Below, one piece after another: positions 5,601-7,313 of a stretch of 7,313 nucleotides of DNA (positions are counted from its first letter, which is position 1; each line of letters opens with the position of its first letter). Position numbers and translations under genes: made by a program. A model generated the notes under the pieces. The model made no database searches, was not told where the DNA came from, and saw only the letters and a program-made list of their open reading frames with translations. Source of the DNA: Candidatus Parabacteroides intestinavium (GTDB lineage: Bacteria; Bacteroidota; Bacteroidia; Bacteroidales; Tannerellaceae); contig DWYO01000103.1 in NCBI GenBank assembly GCA_019118725.1, positions 1 to 7,313 on the forward strand, in the 5' to 3' direction.

Positions 5601-7070
5601 CGAGGAGAGCACCTGCAAGGAAAAGTCACTGTTGCTCTGCAAAATGCCGATGGAACGCAGGAGTATGCTTCCCGGCAATTGAAGGGTATTGGCAAAGAGT
5701 GGAAGAAGTTCTCTTTTGCCTTGACGCCGGAAGCCGATGACCCGGAAGCCCGGTTTGTTGTGTATCTCGACCGTCCCGGTAGTCTGTGGATTGATCAGGT
5801 TTCTCTGATGCCTACAGGCGATGCCTTGTTTAAAGGGCTTCCCTATCGGAATGATATCGGGCAAGCCTTGGTAAATGAAGGCTTGACTTTCTTGCGTTAC
5901 GGCGGAACGATGATTAATGCCCCGGAATATCGTTTCAAGAAGATGATTGGTGATCCGGATCGCCGGCCGCCCTATCGTGGACATTGGAATCCCTATTCTA
6001 CTAACGGATTTGGTATTGAGGATTTTCTGAAATTTACTGAAGCTGCCGGATTTACCGCTGCTTTCGCGATTAATATCGAAGAAACTCCGGAAGATGTGGC
6101 GGATATGGTCGAATACCTTAATGGAGCGGTTACCACTAAGTGGGGAAAAAAACGTGCGGAAGACGGGCATCCGGAACCCTATGGGGTCAAGTATATCGAG
6201 ATTGGCAACGAGGAGGTTCTGTTCCATGGAGATCGAGCAGATGAATATGCGCATTATATCGAACGTTTCAACCTGCTTTGTCAGGCTATTCAGAGCAAAG
6301 ATCCCTCTGTTCAGGTGATTTGTGCCGCGTGGTGGAGGCCGGAATCATCGAATATGGAAAAAGTATTCCGAGCCATAGATGGCAAAGCAGCTTATTGGGA
6401 TTATCATCCGTGGGCTGATGAGCCTTCTGCCGGGAAACAGGTAGAACGGGAATTGCGTCAGATGAAAGATATGTTTCTGAGATGGAATCCGCATACTACG
6501 TTGAAATGCGCTGTTTTTGAAGAGAATGGAAATACGCATAACATGAAAAGAGTATTGGGACATGTTACCTTGCAAAATGCCGTTCGTCGTATGGGGGACT
6601 TTGTACTGACTTCTTGTGCAGCCAATGCCCTGCAACCTTATCAACAGAACGATAACGGGTGGGACCAAGGACAGGTTTTCTTCACGCCTACACAAGTCTG
6701 GGGAATGCCTCCTTATTATGCCCAGCAAATGGCCTCGCGCCATCATCAGCCTATATTGGTCGGCTGTACTGTAACCGGAGGTACAGAACAGCTGGACGTT
6801 ACGGCTACTTGCAGTAAAGATGGAAAGCAGATCGTGCTTCATGTGGCTAATATCGGGGGGCGTCCCGCAAGCGCTACGCTGGATATCGCTTGTTCCGGCA
6901 GGATTATAGCTGCCACAGCCTCTGAGCTTAGCGGGCAACCGGAGGAGGTGAACTCCCCGGAAAGTCCACAGCGGATTATACCAGTCGAGAAACCGGTGCA
7001 ACCGGCTGCCCGGCAAGTCTACGAGTTTGCGCCTTATTCCTATACTATTCTGACATTTGTCCAAGAGTAG
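2652..7070 (+). CDS. Secreted bifunctional GH127 beta-L-arabinofuranosidase / GH51 alpha-L-arabinofuranosidase
   Basis: 1472 residues. Signal peptide 1-25 (probable cleavage TQA/Q; no lipobox). GH127 module about 33-686: (alpha/alpha)6 barrel to about 480, then beta-sandwiches. By comparison with Bifidobacterium HypBA1, Glu375 (DEKFG) aligns with the acid/base, Glu390 and Cys392 (ETC) with Cys457 and Cys458 (GCPCCPP) form the zinc site, and Cys457 is the nucleophile; GHAVRA (322-327) is also conserved. About 16 residues later GH51 begins (LYGACIEDVNHEIYGGLYAQ, 709-728). It is interrupted by a LamG/concanavalin-like sandwich (about 744-903) and a CBM4-like sandwich (about 904-1053). The GH51 barrel follows (about 1054-1365) with acid/base Glu1187 (EIGNEE) and nucleophile Glu1290 (VFEEN), then the C-terminal sandwich to 1472. 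Both active sites look intact, so it should release beta- and alpha-linked L-arabinofuranose in the periplasm or outside. The usual GH51 RYPGG motif is RYGG here. Two tandem ATGs open the gene; the first is used, and there is no Shine-Dalgarno. Catalytic assignments are by motif; substrate is unknown. Confidence 0.93.
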   Translation: MMNVKNTIRLVLVGIAGFSIGSTQAQHGRVDFVDLKEVTVQDSFWSPKFKIWNEVTIIDVLDKFEGKRPAPEGNFDTFRNFDLVAAGERGTNKHVGAPWFDGLIYETIRGISDYLVHCPNPALEERIDAYIDRIAAAQQSESTGYLNTYTQLNEPGHRWGEHGGFLRFQHDVYNAGMMVEAAVHYYKATGKTKLLETAVRFTNHMVDCIGEYPKKNVVPAHSGPEEAVIKLYWLFKQEPQLKKRLNVPVNEQAYWKLATFWIENRGHHCGYPLWGIWGNGKAEQWIKDCLYTDPVYGVHSRPSWGTYAQDSLPVFEQQDIEGHAVRATLLATGIVAAALENHSTDYIHAAKRLWDSMVGKRMFVTGGVGAIHEDEKFGPDYYLPSTAYLETCAAIGAGFFSQRMNELTGKGMYMDELERILYNSLLTAVSLSGDNYTYQNPLNAEDHNRWAWHGCPCCPPMFLKITSALPGFIYAQDKEAIYVNLFMGSQAAVSLSENNKIGILQETDYPWGGSVKITVSPQKKSRFSVKVRIPGWALGRENPYGLYESDLKQRGGQVHLWVNGEEVPVEVTDGYATLDRTWREGDQIELKLPVQPRIITAHPAVKELEGQVAVAAGPVIYCFESVDNGDVGFLQLDAAQPLKMERCKNLLNDVQVIHVGNRQPLTAVPYYAIANRQRNTSHKVWVDRYEETHIAVMPQQTAGEITPYLYGACIEDVNHEIYGGLYAQQIFGESFEEPQPSPSFLDFTAYEGEWSVKGEELCVQAAPGAKLVYDGREQVNQVCVAIKFDSRQGDNAGILMHVSQPRNGADAFFGYEISLSADGSKVVIGKHKNNFESIATIPVTCNPTDWNQLMATTFGGTLEVALNGQKIFSIPVDPDLTQGKMALRTWNSQVRFRDVRIGNENLAFRVKPVEAVSRQWEAYRQGDMQCDFALEDHVAFNGEQAQRVSFIQGKGRVGVRNAGLNRWGIAVRQGETLQGRIYLRGEHLQGKVTVALQNADGTQEYASRQLKGIGKEWKKFSFALTPEADDPEARFVVYLDRPGSLWIDQVSLMPTGDALFKGLPYRNDIGQALVNEGLTFLRYGGTMINAPEYRFKKMIGDPDRRPPYRGHWNPYSTNGFGIEDFLKFTEAAGFTAAFAINIEETPEDVADMVEYLNGAVTTKWGKKRAEDGHPEPYGVKYIEIGNEEVLFHGDRADEYAHYIERFNLLCQAIQSKDPSVQVICAAWWRPESSNMEKVFRAIDGKAAYWDYHPWADEPSAGKQVERELRQMKDMFLRWNPHTTLKCAVFEENGNTHNMKRVLGHVTLQNAVRRMGDFVLTSCAANALQPYQQNDNGWDQGQVFFTPTQVWGMPPYYAQQMASRHHQPILVGCTVTGGTEQLDVTATCSKDGKQIVLHVANIGGRPASATLDIACSGRIIAATASELSGQPEEVNSPESPQRIIPVEKPVQPAARQVYEFAPYSYTILTFVQE

Positions 7071-7117
7071 AGTGCTTGATCGGTGTGATTGAACGGTTTT
7101 TTAGTCTTTGTAGCTGG

Positions 7118-7167
7118 ACAATATGTCTATTTTACTATCAAATTGTCATATTTGGAAACAATATGTC
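7118..7167 (+). promoter_or_regulatory. Three-copy direct-repeat operator, CAAWWTGTC at 20-base period
   Basis: CAATATGTC (7119-7127), CAAATTGTC (7139-7147) and CAATATGTC (7159-7167) share CAA-N2-TGTC and start exactly 20 bases apart. The first and third are identical over ten bases (ACAATATGTC). The spacing is close to two helical turns, so all three sites face nearly the same side of the DNA. The array ends about 18 bases upstream of a candidate -33 box, the usual place for activator sites. AraC-type DNA-binding domains, including those of the hybrid two-component sensors that control Bacteroides polysaccharide loci, bind such spaced direct repeats. That link is inference; the array itself is plain in the sequence. 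Confidence 0.55.
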
Positions 7168-7184
7168 AGCCTAATCGGAAAGAA

Positions 7185-7215
7185 ATTGGAATTTTATTAC
7201 TTGGCATACGATTTG
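7185..7215 (+). promoter_or_regulatory. Candidate promoter for the next rightward gene
   Basis: TACGATTTG (7207-7215) resembles the TAnnTTTG -7 box but has three rather than two bases between TA and TTTG. ATTG at 7185-7188 is a -33-like box 18 bases upstream. Transcription would start near 7222, giving a leader of about 80 bases. The imperfect -7 box fits a promoter that depends on an activator bound to the repeat array upstream. CATATTTG (7147-7154) is an alternative -7 match (7 of 8) but overlaps the array. Confidence 0.35.
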
Positions 7216-7230
7216 TAGAAGTATAAGTGA

Positions 7231-7256
7231 ATTTCGGAAACGAAAGGATCCGAAGT
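7231..7256 (+). promoter_or_regulatory. 5' leader hairpin ahead of the downstream gene
   Basis: TTCGGA (7233-7238) pairs with TCCGAA (7249-7254) around a ten-base loop. A G-U and an A-U pair extend the stem to eight pairs (7231-7256). It lies inside the predicted leader, 48 bases before the start codon, and is followed by an A-rich unstructured stretch leading to the ribosome binding site. No T-run follows, so it is not a terminator; it may stabilise the messenger or simply space the leader. Confidence 0.35.
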
Positions 7257-7304
7257 TCAAGGATAAACTGACAATAAAAAAATTAAAGATAGGAGATTAA
7301 GATT

Positions 7305-7313
7305 ATGACACCG
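7305..7313 (+). CDS. Start of a rightward gene, cut off by the window edge
   Basis: An ATG at 7305 opens Met-Thr-Pro and runs off the window. It is preceded by AGGAG (7291-7295) nine bases upstream, the clearest Shine-Dalgarno in the window and unusual beside the SD-less genes to its left. A promoter, leader hairpin and repeat operator lie upstream in the right order, which supports a real start. The product cannot be named from three codons. By location beside the arabinofuranosidase and under a probable activator array, a polysaccharide-utilisation component is plausible but not shown. Confidence 0.55.

Noticed and set aside
5451..6254. Long leftward open frame (267 codons) inside the GH51 region
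   Set aside because: It is fully antisense to a well-conserved GH51 coding sequence with visible catalytic motifs, shows no recognisable domain, and has no promoter or operon partner.
6345..7064. Leftward open frame of 239 codons over the GH51 C-terminus
   Set aside because: Antisense shadow of the same conserved gene; the translation shows no family motifs.
7071..7102. Possible rho-independent terminator after the enzyme gene (six T at 7097-7102)
   Set aside because: The bases before the T-run (TTGATCGG and TTGAACGG) are direct, not inverted, repeats, so no convincing stem forms.
7123..7218. Small rightward ORF of 31 codons (starting MSILLSNC)
   Set aside because: No ribosome binding site, it lies over the repeat operator and candidate promoter, and its length is within chance expectation.

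Overview
The window looks like a piece of a Bacteroidales chromosome, most likely Bacteroides or Parabacteroides. The evidence is Bacteroidetes-type promoters (TAnnTTTG -7 boxes), almost no Shine-Dalgarno sequences in front of the complete genes, a PadR / PspC / DUF2807 gene set of the kind common in this group, and a very large secreted plant-polysaccharide enzyme. The genus is inferred from protein style and has not been checked by search.

Layout: (1) Bases 7-125 form a compact imperfect terminal-inverted-repeat element that can fold into a long hairpin or cruciform. (2) Bases 147-2326 hold a tight leftward operon read in the order PadR-type repressor (2326-2000), PspC-domain membrane protein (1987-893) and DUF2807 lipoprotein (878-147). 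The gaps are 12 and 14 bases, and a good promoter lies just upstream of the repressor gene. (3) Bases 2327-2651 form a divergent intergenic region. It carries the padR promoter, a leftward start-less open frame of about 71 codons, several short inverted repeats, and a rightward promoter for the next gene. (4) Bases 2652-7070 encode one 1472-residue secreted protein that joins a GH127 beta-L-arabinofuranosidase to a GH51 alpha-L-arabinofuranosidase. Two beta-sandwich modules are nested inside the GH51 part, and the catalytic residues of both enzymes are visible. (5) Bases 7071-7304 are a control region with three copies of CAAWWTGTC at exact 20-base intervals, a candidate promoter, a leader hairpin and a clear Shine-Dalgarno. 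It leads to a new rightward gene of which only the first three codons (7305-7313) are present.

The two halves appear functionally separate. The leftward operon looks like an envelope-homeostasis module under its own PadR repressor. The rightward half looks like the edge of a polysaccharide-use locus. The bifunctional enzyme could remove alpha- and beta-linked L-arabinofuranose from the same chain (extensin-type hydroxyproline arabinosides are the best-fitting hypothesis). The repeat array downstream suggests that a dimeric or multimeric activator controls the next gene.

I found no tRNA, rRNA, CRISPR array, transposase gene or defence gene. The most novel items are the GH127-GH51 fusion with its nested domain order, the 20-base-periodic operator array, the hairpin element at the left edge, and the cysteine ladder in the DUF2807 protein.
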